This document shows positions 1 through 8,001 of a stretch of DNA of 64,000 nt, piece by piece. How positions within the stretch are numbered: the stretch's first letter is position 1; every line of letters begins with the position of its first letter. The DNA is from Flavobacteriales bacterium. GTDB taxonomy: Bacteria; Bacteroidota; Bacteroidia; Flavobacteriales_G; Salibacteraceae. A program made the translations under genes and the position numbers. The stretch is taken from contig DNTB01000041.1 of assembly GCA_003499525.1 (NCBI GenBank), forward strand, positions 154,879 through 218,878, given 5' to 3'. The notes under the pieces are model-generated. The model worked only from the letters and a program-made list of their open reading frames with translations, was not told where the DNA came from and ran no database searches.

Positions 1-1
1 C

Positions 2-1300
2 AATGCTCATCCCGAAATGAAATCTATTGTTCGAAATAACATCCGCAGAGTAGGACCGCTACTTCGACCTTCTGAGAAAATGCAGGTACTCAAGAACCAG
101 GTAAGCCAAATGTCTCCAGAGCAAGTACTAGAACAGGTAAAGCTCGCTGAGCTCAGAGGACGTGGCGGGGCCGGTTTTCCTACCGGACTAAAATGGCAGT
201 TCTGCCGCATGGCAGAAGGCAAAAAGAAATATGTCTTCTGCAATGCAGATGAGGGAGAACCCGGAACATTCAAGGATAGAGTGCTACTAACTGAGAAACC
301 TGAAGACATCATTGAAGGTATGATTATCGCCGGATATGCCATTGGAGCTCAAGAAGGGGTGTTGTATCTCAGATATGAGTACAAATACATGAAAAACTAC
401 CTTGAGTACATAATTCAGACCCTTCGAGAGGAAGGTTTTCTGGGCAAAAACCCCGCTGGAATAAAGGGATTCAGTTTTGATATGCGTATCCAGCTCGGTG
501 CCGGATCCTATGTATGCGGCGAAGAATCCGCCTTAATAGAATCAACCGAAGGAAAACGCGGCGAACCCCGCTCCCGACCTCCTTTCCCGGTAGAGAAAGG
601 ATACTTGGGTTATCCGACGGTAGTCAATAATGTGGAAACATTTTGTGCAGCCGTCAAAATAGTGCAGTTCGGTGGCGATTGGTATAACTCTCTCGGCACT
701 GACGAATCTAAAGGAACTAAACTTGTGAGCGTTAGCGGCGATTGCAGATATCCAGGTATTTACGAATTGGAATGGGGATTTACAATGCGTGATGTTCTCG
801 AAATGGTAGGAGCCAAAGAAACCAGAGCCGTGCAAATGGGCGGTCCATCCGGTGAATTGGTTAACAAACATCAATTTGACCGGATATTGTGTTACTCAGA
901 CCTTGCTACAGGAGGTTCCATAATGATTTTCGATCGAAGAAGAAATGTAATAGAGGATGTGGTGGTTAACTTTATGGAATTCTTTATAAATGAATCGTGC
1001 GGTTCCTGTGTTCCATGCCGAAATATCCCCAAGCTACTCAAGGAAAAACTCGACAAAATACTGAGTGGCAAGGGCACGTCTCAAGATCTGGCCGATATGG
1101 AAAGGTGGGGGGCAATGATGAAAATAAACCGTTGCGGATTAGGCCATACTGCGGCCCACCCCATATTGTCAAGCCTTAAAAACTTCCGGTCGCACTATGA
1201 AAGGAAACTACGCAAACACACTGATTTCATTTCTGATGTCGATCTTCTTGAAGCCAGTAAAGAGGCAGCTGAATACACCAATCGCGAACCGGTAATCTAA
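2..1300 (+). CDS. hoxF: NAD-reducing [NiFe] hydrogenase diaphorase subunit HoxF (NuoF-like), 5' end probably cut
   Basis: This is the flavoprotein that exchanges electrons with NAD(H) in a cytoplasmic bidirectional hydrogenase. Counting from the ATG at 17, the glycine-rich FMN loop (GRGGAGFPTG) starts near residue 48 and the NADEGEPGTFKDR nucleotide-binding motif near 76. A [4Fe-4S] site is formed by C328, C331, C334 and C373. The frame stays open through base 2 with no stop, so the ATG at 17 may be internal: HoxF proteins often carry an N-terminal thioredoxin-like [2Fe-2S] domain, which would lie outside the window. Six bases separate its stop from hoxU. On its own it could be a NuoF of complex I, but the hoxU, hoxY and hoxH genes that follow make the hydrogenase assignment firm. 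Confidence 0.9.
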   Translation, partial: NAHPEMKSIVRNNIRRVGPLLRPSEKMQVLKNQVSQMSPEQVLEQVKLAELRGRGGAGFPTGLKWQFCRMAEGKKKYVFCNADEGEPGTFKDRVLLTEKPEDIIEGMIIAGYAIGAQEGVLYLRYEYKYMKNYLEYIIQTLREEGFLGKNPAGIKGFSFDMRIQLGAGSYVCGEESALIESTEGKRGEPRSRPPFPVEKGYLGYPTVVNNVETFCAAVKIVQFGGDWYNSLGTDESKGTKLVSVSGDCRYPGIYELEWGFTMRDVLEMVGAKETRAVQMGGPSGELVNKHQFDRILCYSDLATGGSIMIFDRRRNVIEDVVVNFMEFFINESCGSCVPCRNIPKLLKEKLDKILSGKGTSQDLADMERWGAMMKINRCGLGHTAAHPILSSLKNFRSHYERKLRKHTDFISDVDLLEASKEAAEYTNREPVI

Positions 1301-1306
1301 ATAGAT

Positions 1307-2026
1307 ATGGCAGATAGAATTAGTATTTACATAGATAAGAAAGAGTACTTTACTACTGAGGACAAGACCATTCTGGAGGCTGCTCAGGAGAATGGCGTAT
1401 ACATTCCCACCTTGTGCCATCTTCCAGAAACAGAATCGTCTACATCATGTAGAATTTGCACCGTGATGGTGAACGGACGACCGCTTACGGCTTGCAGTAC
1501 CCCTGTTGGTGAAGGGATGGAAATTGATAATAGCACAACGCAAATAACAGAATGGCGAAAATCGGTTTTGGAGATCATGTTTACCGAGGGAAATCATTTT
1601 TGTCCGTCGTGTGAAAAAAGCGGCAATTGCAGATTGCAGGCTCTGGCCTATCGCTATCAAATCATGGCACCTCAATTCCCATATCAGTTTAACGAAAGGG
1701 AAATTGATGCGACTAATGACAAGATCATACAAGATCACAACCGATGTATTATTTGCAAAAGATGTGTTCGGGCCATAAAGGACGAACACGGGCGTAGTTT
1801 TTTTGCCTTCATCGATCGCGGACATAAACTCAGAGTTCGGTTAGACCGAAAACTCGGAAAAGAGCTCACTGATGAATTGGCAGAAGCGGCTATGGAAGTG
1901 TGCCCGGTGGGGTCCATTCTGGTACGCGAGAAAGGGTTTGAAACTCCCATAGGTCAGCGCAAATACGACCTTGAAAGAATTGGAGCTGATATTGAGCAAA
2001 ACGGTCAAATGAAAAACCATGAATAA
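1307..2026 (+). CDS. hoxU: Hydrogenase diaphorase iron-sulfur subunit HoxU
   Basis: This electron-relay subunit lies between HoxF and the hydrogenase module HoxYH. At 239 residues it matches HoxU length rather than the much longer NuoG. The N-terminal plant-ferredoxin-type [2Fe-2S] domain uses C37, C48, C51 and C63. The NuoG-type cluster follows with H97, C99, C102 and C108 (motif NHFCPSCEKSGNC). A further [4Fe-4S] site has C147, C150, C153 and C199 (CIICKRC and CPVG). The ATG at 1307 comes 6 bases after the hoxF stop, and the 3' end overlaps hoxY by 8 bases, which suggests translational coupling. All expected cluster ligands appear present. Confidence 0.93.
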   Translation: MADRISIYIDKKEYFTTEDKTILEAAQENGVYIPTLCHLPETESSTSCRICTVMVNGRPLTACSTPVGEGMEIDNSTTQITEWRKSVLEIMFTEGNHFCPSCEKSGNCRLQALAYRYQIMAPQFPYQFNEREIDATNDKIIQDHNRCIICKRCVRAIKDEHGRSFFAFIDRGHKLRVRLDRKLGKELTDELAEAAMEVCPVGSILVREKGFETPIGQRKYDLERIGADIEQNGQMKNHE

Positions 2027-2564
2027 ACCCGTTGTAGCAACTGCATCACTGGCCGGCTGTTTCGGCTGTCACATGTCTTTATTAGACATTGATGAACGTC
2101 TTGTCGAACTGATTGACCTTGTCGAATTCAACAAGTCTCCTATTGATGATATTAAGAAGTTCACCAAAGATGTAGACATTGGTCTGATTGAAGGTGGATG
2201 TTGCAATACAGAAAATGTGGAGGTGCTTAAAGAGTTCCGCAAAAAATGCAAAACACTTATCTCACTTGGGGAATGCGCCATTATGGGGGGATTACCCGCA
2301 CTTCGAAACGACATCACGGTAAGTGAATGTCTGGCAGAAGCCTATCTGGATGGCCCCACTACCGTGAACGAGCACAGAATTCTGCCAAATGATGAAGAAC
2401 TACCAATTATCCTGAATAAAGTATATCCCTGTCATGAAGTAGTTAAAATGGACTATTTCCTTCCCGGTTGTCCCCCATCGGCCGATTTAATCTGGGAAGC
2501 ACTGGTTGCCCTCATTACTGGTGAAGAAAAGGAAATACCCTACGCACTTATCAAATACGATTAA
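2019..2564 (+). CDS. hoxY: [NiFe] hydrogenase small subunit HoxY
   Basis: HoxY is the small subunit of the hydrogenase module and carries the [4Fe-4S] cluster next to the Ni-Fe site. The protein is short (181 residues), as in group 3 cytoplasmic hydrogenases, and has no Tat signal. The N-terminal GCFGCHMS motif gives C14 and C17, and later GECA and PGCPP motifs supply further cluster cysteines. It starts inside the end of hoxU and stops 4 bases before the hoxH ATG, so the genes are tightly coupled. The size and the single-cluster layout fit HoxY better than the larger, three-cluster small subunits of uptake hydrogenases. Confidence 0.93.
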   Translation: MNKPVVATASLAGCFGCHMSLLDIDERLVELIDLVEFNKSPIDDIKKFTKDVDIGLIEGGCCNTENVEVLKEFRKKCKTLISLGECAIMGGLPALRNDITVSECLAEAYLDGPTTVNEHRILPNDEELPIILNKVYPCHEVVKMDYFLPGCPPSADLIWEALVALITGEEKEIPYALIKYD

Positions 2565-2568
2565 GACT

Positions 2569-4020
2569 ATGAAAAAAATTACGATAGAACCCGTCACCAG
2601 GGTTGAAGGTCATGGCAAAGTAACCATCCATATGAACGCGCTCAATGAGGTAGTTCAAAGCAGGTTGCATATTGTCGAATTCAGGGGATTTGAGCGCTTT
2701 GTACAGGGGCGACCATTTTGGGAAGCTCCGGTTCTGGTTCAACGCCTTTGTGGGATTTGCCCGGTTTCTCATCACCTGGCCGCCGCCAAAGCAATGGACG
2801 TGATAGTCGGCGCGGGCACCGGGGAAGGGCTTACGCCAACGGCTGAAAAAATGCGCCGATTAATGCACTATGGCCAAATGTTCCAATCACACTCCCTTCA
2901 TTTCTTCCATCTTGCTTCCCCAGATCTTTTATTCGGTATTGAAGCAGACCCGAACATCCGAAACATTATCGGTGTAGCCATGGAACATCGGGATTTAGCC
3001 ATCCAGGGTATCAATATGCGTAAATATGGGCAGGAAATCATCCAGGCTACTGCCGGGAAAAAAGTCCACGGCACTGGAGCTATTCCTGGAGGAATAAACA
3101 AACGCTTAACCCCTGAAACCGTAGAGCATTTCATGAATGGGCCCGAACCACAGAACATTTCTAAAATGATTGAATGGTCCTTAGGCGCACTCAACTTTTT
3201 TAAGGATTACCATAAAAAGAATAGAGACCTCATCGACAACTTCGCGAGCTATCCAAGCTCATCTATGAGTCTGGTTCGTAAAGATGGAGCTCTCGATCTT
3301 TATCATGGTGTGCTGAGAGCAGTGGATGAAAATGGAGAAAAGATTTTGCATGACATTGATTATCAAGAATATGCGGAATATATTGGGGAGGAAGTAAAAT
3401 CCTGGAGCTATATGAAATTCCCTTTCCTCAAACACATGGGAAAAGAAAAAGGATGGTATCGGGTTGGGCCGTTAGCTCGCATGAATACCGCTGATTTCAT
3501 TCCTACCCCCCTTGCGCAAAAAGAGTTTGAGGAGTTCAAAGCGTATACGAATGGGAAACCTAATGGTATGACCATGCACAATCATTGGGCTCGGCTCATT
3601 GAAATTCTACATTCTGCGGAAGTGATGAAAGAACTGCTGGAAAGCCCGGAAATTACAGAAGGTGAGTTGGTGGTAAAAGGAGATCGGCAGGAAACGGGTA
3701 TTGGAATGATTGAAGCGCCTCGAGGTACGCTCATACACCATTATGATGTCAATGAACAGGATCAAATCACCATGGCTAATCTTATTGTGAGTACTACGCA
3801 TAATAACAAACCCATGAATAAGGCGGTGGATATGATTGCACGAGAGTACATGACGGGGCGAGCTGTTATTTCTGAAGGAATGACCAATGCCGTTGAAGTA
3901 GGCATACGCGCTTATGATCCATGCTTGAGCTGTGCAACCCATGCTATGGGACAGATGCCTCTGGACATTCAAATTATTGGTCCTGATGGAGACATACTGG
4001 ATCGTAAAGTTAGAGACTAG
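2569..4020 (+). CDS. hoxH: [NiFe] hydrogenase large subunit HoxH
   Basis: HoxH is the catalytic subunit holding the Ni-Fe(CN)2CO centre. I chose the ATG at 2569 (483 residues) because it begins directly with the conserved N-terminus (PVTRVEGHG, residues 8-16). An upstream in-frame ATG at 2506 would overlap hoxY by about 60 bases. Nickel ligands are visible as C61 and C64 in RLCGICPVSH and as C452 and C455 in DPCLSCATH. The 25 residues after H458 form a C-terminal peptide that a maturation protease would remove after nickel insertion. That protease is the next gene. All four nickel cysteines are intact, so the enzyme is probably active. Confidence 0.95.
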   Translation: MKKITIEPVTRVEGHGKVTIHMNALNEVVQSRLHIVEFRGFERFVQGRPFWEAPVLVQRLCGICPVSHHLAAAKAMDVIVGAGTGEGLTPTAEKMRRLMHYGQMFQSHSLHFFHLASPDLLFGIEADPNIRNIIGVAMEHRDLAIQGINMRKYGQEIIQATAGKKVHGTGAIPGGINKRLTPETVEHFMNGPEPQNISKMIEWSLGALNFFKDYHKKNRDLIDNFASYPSSSMSLVRKDGALDLYHGVLRAVDENGEKILHDIDYQEYAEYIGEEVKSWSYMKFPFLKHMGKEKGWYRVGPLARMNTADFIPTPLAQKEFEEFKAYTNGKPNGMTMHNHWARLIEILHSAEVMKELLESPEITEGELVVKGDRQETGIGMIEAPRGTLIHHYDVNEQDQITMANLIVSTTHNNKPMNKAVDMIAREYMTGRAVISEGMTNAVEVGIRAYDPCLSCATHAMGQMPLDIQIIGPDGDILDRKVRD

Positions 4021-4463
4021 TGCCGAGCACTCTGATCTATGGTATTGGAAACCCCGGACGTCAGGATGATGCTCTTGGAATTCTGGCCATTGAAGAGCTC
4101 AAATCCAATACTCCGGCTACTTCAGGTATTGATTTCGAGCAGAACTATCAGTTGAATATCGAAGATGCCGAATTAATTTCAAAATACGATTTGGTATACT
4201 TCATAGATGCTTCAATGGAAGATGTATTAGACTTCAAGATAGAGTCCTTATCACCTGATAATCAACAAATTGAATTCACAATGCACGCTGTTTCTCCCGC
4301 TTACATTCTATATCTATGTCATTCCTTATTTGGCAGGATGCCGGAGGCTTATGTTGTGCATGTTAAAGGTTTCGAATGGAATCTAAAAGAAGGATTGACC
4401 GAAAAAGCAAGATCATCTTTAAATACTGCGTTAATCGAACTCAAGAAGCTGCTCAACATGTAA
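4020..4463 (+). CDS. hoxW: Hydrogenase maturation protease (HoxW type)
   Basis: This endopeptidase of the HybD/HoxW family would cut the C-terminal peptide from HoxH after nickel insertion. The start codon is a GTG whose first base is the last base of the hoxH TAG stop, a one-base overlap that implies coupled translation. The 147-residue protein opens with the family motif GIGNPGRQDDALG near residue 8. Candidate metal-binding residues are the acidic residue in QDDALG, the aspartate in YFIDAS and the histidine in FTMHAVSP. No hypABCDEF cofactor-assembly genes are in the window, so they must be elsewhere or upstream. Confidence 0.85.
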   Translation: MPSTLIYGIGNPGRQDDALGILAIEELKSNTPATSGIDFEQNYQLNIEDAELISKYDLVYFIDASMEDVLDFKIESLSPDNQQIEFTMHAVSPAYILYLCHSLFGRMPEAYVVHVKGFEWNLKEGLTEKARSSLNTALIELKKLLNM

Positions 4464-4484
4464 ATAGCCGATATATCTTTGGTT

Positions 4485-5765
4485 ATGATTGTTGACGCCA
4501 ACAAGTTCGTACGAACTGTTGTTTCTGCACTATCGGTTCTTATACTTTTTCATTCAACTGAAGTTCGGAGTCAGGTTTCGTACAACACCAACATCATTCC
4601 TATGGGAGACAAAGAACCATTGATGGGGAATACGGGTACGGGAGGGCTTAATTCCAGCGGAGCAGTATACTATAATCCTGGGGCGCTTACTATGCTCAAG
4701 GGAAACTCTTTTTCGCTGAGCGGCTCGGCGTTTGTGAGATATAGGTTCAATGCAGCACCCTTTGTAGATATTGATGGCCAAACTATTGACTATGAAGGTG
4801 TTGGTTACCAATCCATCCCCACTAGTCTTATCTTTGTTCGAAGCTTTAAACAGTGGCGGTTTGCGTTATCTGTGATGATACCCATGGAGTTTAACTTTCA
4901 CGGTTCCCGGGATTGGTTCTTCGATATAGATAATGATAAATTAGAGTTGTTCTTAAGTCAGGATTACAGCGAACGGCTGTTTTTAGTCGGTCTTTCAGCT
5001 GCGCGACCTATAAACGATAAATGGTCCGTTGGAGTCACGCTCTATGGTCAGTACTATTCTTTGTTCTCGACCATCAATATTCAAACAGGTTTTGTCAATT
5101 CGTCATCACAACCTGTTACTCAATATGAACGACAACAGATTACTCCTACCAGTTTGCTTGGAATTTTAGGAATACATCGACTTGGAGAGAAGTGGAATTT
5201 TGGTTTGAGGGTTAAATTGCCCAGCGCTCATCTTTTCGGGAAGGGAAGTTATTACTCTTTTTCAGACCTGAGCTACCTTATCGTTGGAGCACCAATTGAG
5301 CGGGTAAATGTTACGGAGAATAGCGTATACTTCCGCACTCCAATGGATATCAGAATTGGCGTATCATTTTTACATCGCGATAACTGGAAGTTTGCATCCG
5401 ATCTGAGCTACGGCTTCCCGGTTTCATACCAGCAATTTGAAAGCGAAGAAGTAGATCTGGAGATTGATTCGCCAAGCACCATACGGTGGAGCTTTGGATT
5501 GGAACGATTAATATCGGATAAAATCTCCATGTACGGGGGCTTGTCTATTTTTCCCAGCCTGGACGAATCTGGATCTACCATCGATAATACTGATTTTGGC
5601 ACACTCTATCTGGGTGGCAAAATGATCACAAAACATCTTGAAACTTCAGTTGGGATGTTTTACTCCCTCGGATCCGGGACGACCGAACTATCCGATAGTG
5701 GAAGAACCTTTTTCCAGGAATTCGAAAACATGGGAGTATTTTTTGGAACCAACTACAAGTTCTAA
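4485..5765 (+). CDS. FadL/OmpP1-like outer-membrane beta-barrel protein
   Basis: This is a predicted outer-membrane channel for hydrophobic molecules, of the FadL/OmpP1/TodX type. I chose the ATG at 4485; a TTG six bases upstream also opens the frame. A hydrophobic signal segment (VVSALSVLILFHS) is followed by QVSYNTN, consistent with signal peptidase cleavage. The mature part has NSSGAVYYNPGAL, typical of the N-terminal plug of this family, then alternating aromatic strands, and ends in a phenylalanine (GTNYKF). It lies 21 bases after the hydrogenase protease, so it could share that operon's transcript, although a TATCTTTG motif at 4474-4481 may give it its own promoter. The substrate is unknown. 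Confidence 0.75.
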   Translation: MIVDANKFVRTVVSALSVLILFHSTEVRSQVSYNTNIIPMGDKEPLMGNTGTGGLNSSGAVYYNPGALTMLKGNSFSLSGSAFVRYRFNAAPFVDIDGQTIDYEGVGYQSIPTSLIFVRSFKQWRFALSVMIPMEFNFHGSRDWFFDIDNDKLELFLSQDYSERLFLVGLSAARPINDKWSVGVTLYGQYYSLFSTINIQTGFVNSSSQPVTQYERQQITPTSLLGILGIHRLGEKWNFGLRVKLPSAHLFGKGSYYSFSDLSYLIVGAPIERVNVTENSVYFRTPMDIRIGVSFLHRDNWKFASDLSYGFPVSYQQFESEEVDLEIDSPSTIRWSFGLERLISDKISMYGGLSIFPSLDESGSTIDNTDFGTLYLGGKMITKHLETSVGMFYSLGSGTTELSDSGRTFFQEFENMGVFFGTNYKF

Positions 5766-5799
5766 GCTTTTATTTTTTTTGCTGGATACCCGAAAAAGA

Positions 5800-7230
5800 T
5801 TAAAGAAACATATACCACAGCTGGGCAACAAAAAAAGTAAGTATCAGGCCCATTCCAACCGGGAGAAAAGTAGCCACAGCAGTCCATTTGGCACTTCCTG
5901 TTTCTTTGTAAATAGTGTATATGGTTGTAGAACAGGGGTTATGTAAAAGACTGAATATCATAAGGTTAACCCCAGTAAGCAACGTCCACCCACCTCCTCT
6001 TAGTATTGATTCTGTATCTGAAGCAGAATCGAGTTCAAACATGACTCCCGTTCCCGCTCCTACTCCACTAATACCCAAACTCGTTACGGTTAACATAAGA
6101 ATGGTGGGAATCACAATTTCATTCGCGGGTATCGCAATGATATACGCCAGAATAATAACTCCATTCAGTCCAAAAAACAATGCCCACGGATCACTCCAAT
6201 GGATGAAATGATCGGCTAAACTCATCCCTGAAATTGTAAAGTTGGTTACTGTCCAAATCACAATTCCAGCTGGAATAGCAAAAATGATTGCTCTCCAAAG
6301 CACGAAAATGGTACGATCAATTAATGAGGTGTAGAGGGTTTGTAGCACTCTCGGTGGCCGGTATGGTGGAAGTTCCAGGCTAAATGCGGATGCTTCTCCT
6401 CTTAGAACGGTTTTGCTCAACCCCCATGAAACCAATAAACTCAATACTATCCCCAAAACCGCTACAGCCACAACTGCCCCTGCTGAAACAAGACCAGCAA
6501 TAGAAGCTGGAACAAGACCTCCAATGAAAATGGTCGCAATCAAAATTTGAGTGGGCCAGCGGCCATTACAAAGAGAAAAATTGTTGGTTATTATAGCAAT
6601 CAGGCGCTCTCTTGGACTATCGATGACACGTGCTGCCACTACACCCGCAGCATTACAGCCAAATCCCATACTTAGTGTAAGCGCTTGCTTGCCATGCGCC
6701 CCTGCTTTTCGAAATAGCTTGTCCATGTTGAACGCAACGCGGGGGAGGTATCCGAAGTCTTCAAGGAGGGTGAATAGAGGAAAGAAAATGGCCATTGGAG
6801 GAAGCATAACGGCTATAACCCAGGCCATGGCGAGATAAGCACCATCTATGAGAACTCCATCCAGCCACCAGGGCAGTCCAATTGAAGCAGAAGCAGATTT
6901 TAAAATGGGATGTAATGTTTCCACTAAAAGATTGGCCAATAATCCAGAAGGGTAGTTCGCACCTGATACAGTTATCCAGAATACTCCGGCCAATAGCAAA
7001 AACATGATCGGGAACCCAAAAATGGGACTAGTCACCCATTGATCAATCTTCAAATCAAGGCTAAAAGGCCTCTTCTTGCCAGAAATAACCACTGTCTTAC
7101 AAGCAATCTGCTCAGCATCCCGATATACGGACTCAATGATGGAGTCATGAATACCCTGTCCTAAATCCCAGCGAAGCTTTTCTACGAACTCAATCGTCTC
7201 ACTATCAAATATTTGAGGTTCTTCCTGCAT
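5800..7230 (-). CDS. feoB: FeoB permease part (C-terminal, after in-frame TAG)
   Basis: This is the membrane part of the ferrous-iron transporter FeoB. After about 70 soluble residues that belong to the end of the GTPase-associated helical domain, it has many hydrophobic helices and the two gate segments. The first gate reads GFGCNAAGVVAARVID and the second contains LHNPCSTTIYTIYKE. It reads in the same frame as the upstream GTPase gene and is separated from it by TAG plus one GAG codon, so together they make one FeoB of about 730 residues. The ATG at 7230 sits inside the helical domain rather than at a domain border. It may be made by reinitiation, by TAG read-through, or not at all. Confidence 0.85.
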   Translation of the reverse strand: MQEEPQIFDSETIEFVEKLRWDLGQGIHDSIIESVYRDAEQIACKTVVISGKKRPFSLDLKIDQWVTSPIFGFPIMFLLLAGVFWITVSGANYPSGLLANLLVETLHPILKSASASIGLPWWLDGVLIDGAYLAMAWVIAVMLPPMAIFFPLFTLLEDFGYLPRVAFNMDKLFRKAGAHGKQALTLSMGFGCNAAGVVAARVIDSPRERLIAIITNNFSLCNGRWPTQILIATIFIGGLVPASIAGLVSAGAVVAVAVLGIVLSLLVSWGLSKTVLRGEASAFSLELPPYRPPRVLQTLYTSLIDRTIFVLWRAIIFAIPAGIVIWTVTNFTISGMSLADHFIHWSDPWALFFGLNGVIILAYIIAIPANEIVIPTILMLTVTSLGISGVGAGTGVMFELDSASDTESILRGGGWTLLTGVNLMIFSLLHNPCSTTIYTIYKETGSAKWTAVATFLPVGMGLILTFFVAQLWYMFL

Positions 7231-7233
7231 CTC

Positions 7234-7236
7234 CTA
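7234..7236 (-). other. In-frame amber codon inside feoB
   Basis: Read on the minus strand, the codons are ACA ACT TAG GAG ATG CAG GAA. Frame is kept across the stop: the interval from the GTPase start to the permease ATG is a multiple of three. The residues on both sides look like one continuous FeoB helical domain. Known FeoB proteins are usually single chains, although split forms exist. The stop could be a real point mutation, a reinitiation point, a read-through site or a sequencing error. Confidence 0.9.
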
Positions 7237-8001
7237 AGTTGTCATCTCCAGATCTTTTAATTTTCCATTCCGAATGGCATCCATTATGCTCTGATCCCCT
7301 TCCAATAACCGCATAGATACCCATCTTATATTTGGTAAATCCGGAAATTGTAGTGCGAGTTTCTGTGAAAGTGCATTAATGGCATTTTCAACTTTTTTAG
7401 AATGACTTTTTAACCGGTGTGGTTTACAAATAAACTGCCCACTGGCTACCTCTGAGATTTTTTGTATCAGTTCCGTCATCCCTTCCCTTCGTCGGGCCAC
7501 CATTGGGATAACCGGAATGCCTAATTCTCTCGAAAGAGCCCTTGTGTCTATTTCAATTCCATTTCGCTTGGCCTCGTCCATTAGATTTAGGGCAAGTACA
7601 GCCCGATCTGTAATTTCCAATACTTGTAGGGCCAAATTCAAGTTTCGTTGAAGCCTGGTGGCATCTGCAACAATAACGGTTACATCCGGTCTGCCAAAAA
7701 GGATAAAATCTCTGGCAACTTCTTCATCCGTGCTCGTAGACAGAAGAGAATAGGTGCCGGGCAGGTCGACTACTTTGTATCTCTCTTCGGTGTAAGAATA
7801 AGCTCCTTCTGCGCGGGCAACTGTTTTTCCAGGCCAATTACCAGTATGCTGCCGCAATCCCGTCAGGTTGTTGAAAATAGTGCTCTTTCCAGTATTTGGA
7901 TTTCCGGCCAGAGCCAGGACATAATTAAAATCGTCAACATTAATCCCGAGTTGGACCAAATTGGCTTTGTGATGAACCGGACAGTTTGTGCAATCACTCA
8001 T
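7234..8001 (-). CDS. feoB: FeoB GTPase part (N-terminal, ends at in-frame TAG)
   Basis: This is the cytoplasmic G-domain of the ferrous-iron transporter. The ATG at 8001 gives [11 protein letters not shown], a short Cys/His-rich N-terminus; an in-frame start at 8016 lies deeper in the upstream gene. GTPase motifs are GNPNTGKST (G1), DLPGTYSL (G3) and NLMDEA (G4). The helical GDI-like domain begins after about residue 170 and contains LLEGD. The frame stops at TAG (7234-7236) and resumes at once as GAG ATG CAG, so the break falls within the helical domain. The start overlaps the end of the DtxR-FeoA gene by 8 bases, which suggests coupling within one iron-uptake operon. Confidence 0.88.
   Translation of the reverse strand: MSDCTNCPVHHKANLVQLGINVDDFNYVLALAGNPNTGKSTIFNNLTGLRQHTGNWPGKTVARAEGAYSYTEERYKVVDLPGTYSLLSTSTDEEVARDFILFGRPDVTVIVADATRLQRNLNLALQVLEITDRAVLALNLMDEAKRNGIEIDTRALSRELGIPVIPMVARRREGMTELIQKISEVASGQFICKPHRLKSHSKKVENAINALSQKLALQFPDLPNIRWVSMRLLEGDQSIMDAIRNGKLKDLEMTT

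Noticed and set aside
1445..1825. Long open frame on the minus strand opposite hoxU, and similar frames opposite other strong genes
   Set aside because: They lie fully inside well-supported genes in another frame, have no recognisable domain and no start context, and are expected by chance.
2506..2568. Upstream in-frame ATG for hoxH
   Set aside because: It overlaps hoxY by about 60 bases and adds residues unlike HoxH; the ATG at 2569 begins the conserved N-terminus.
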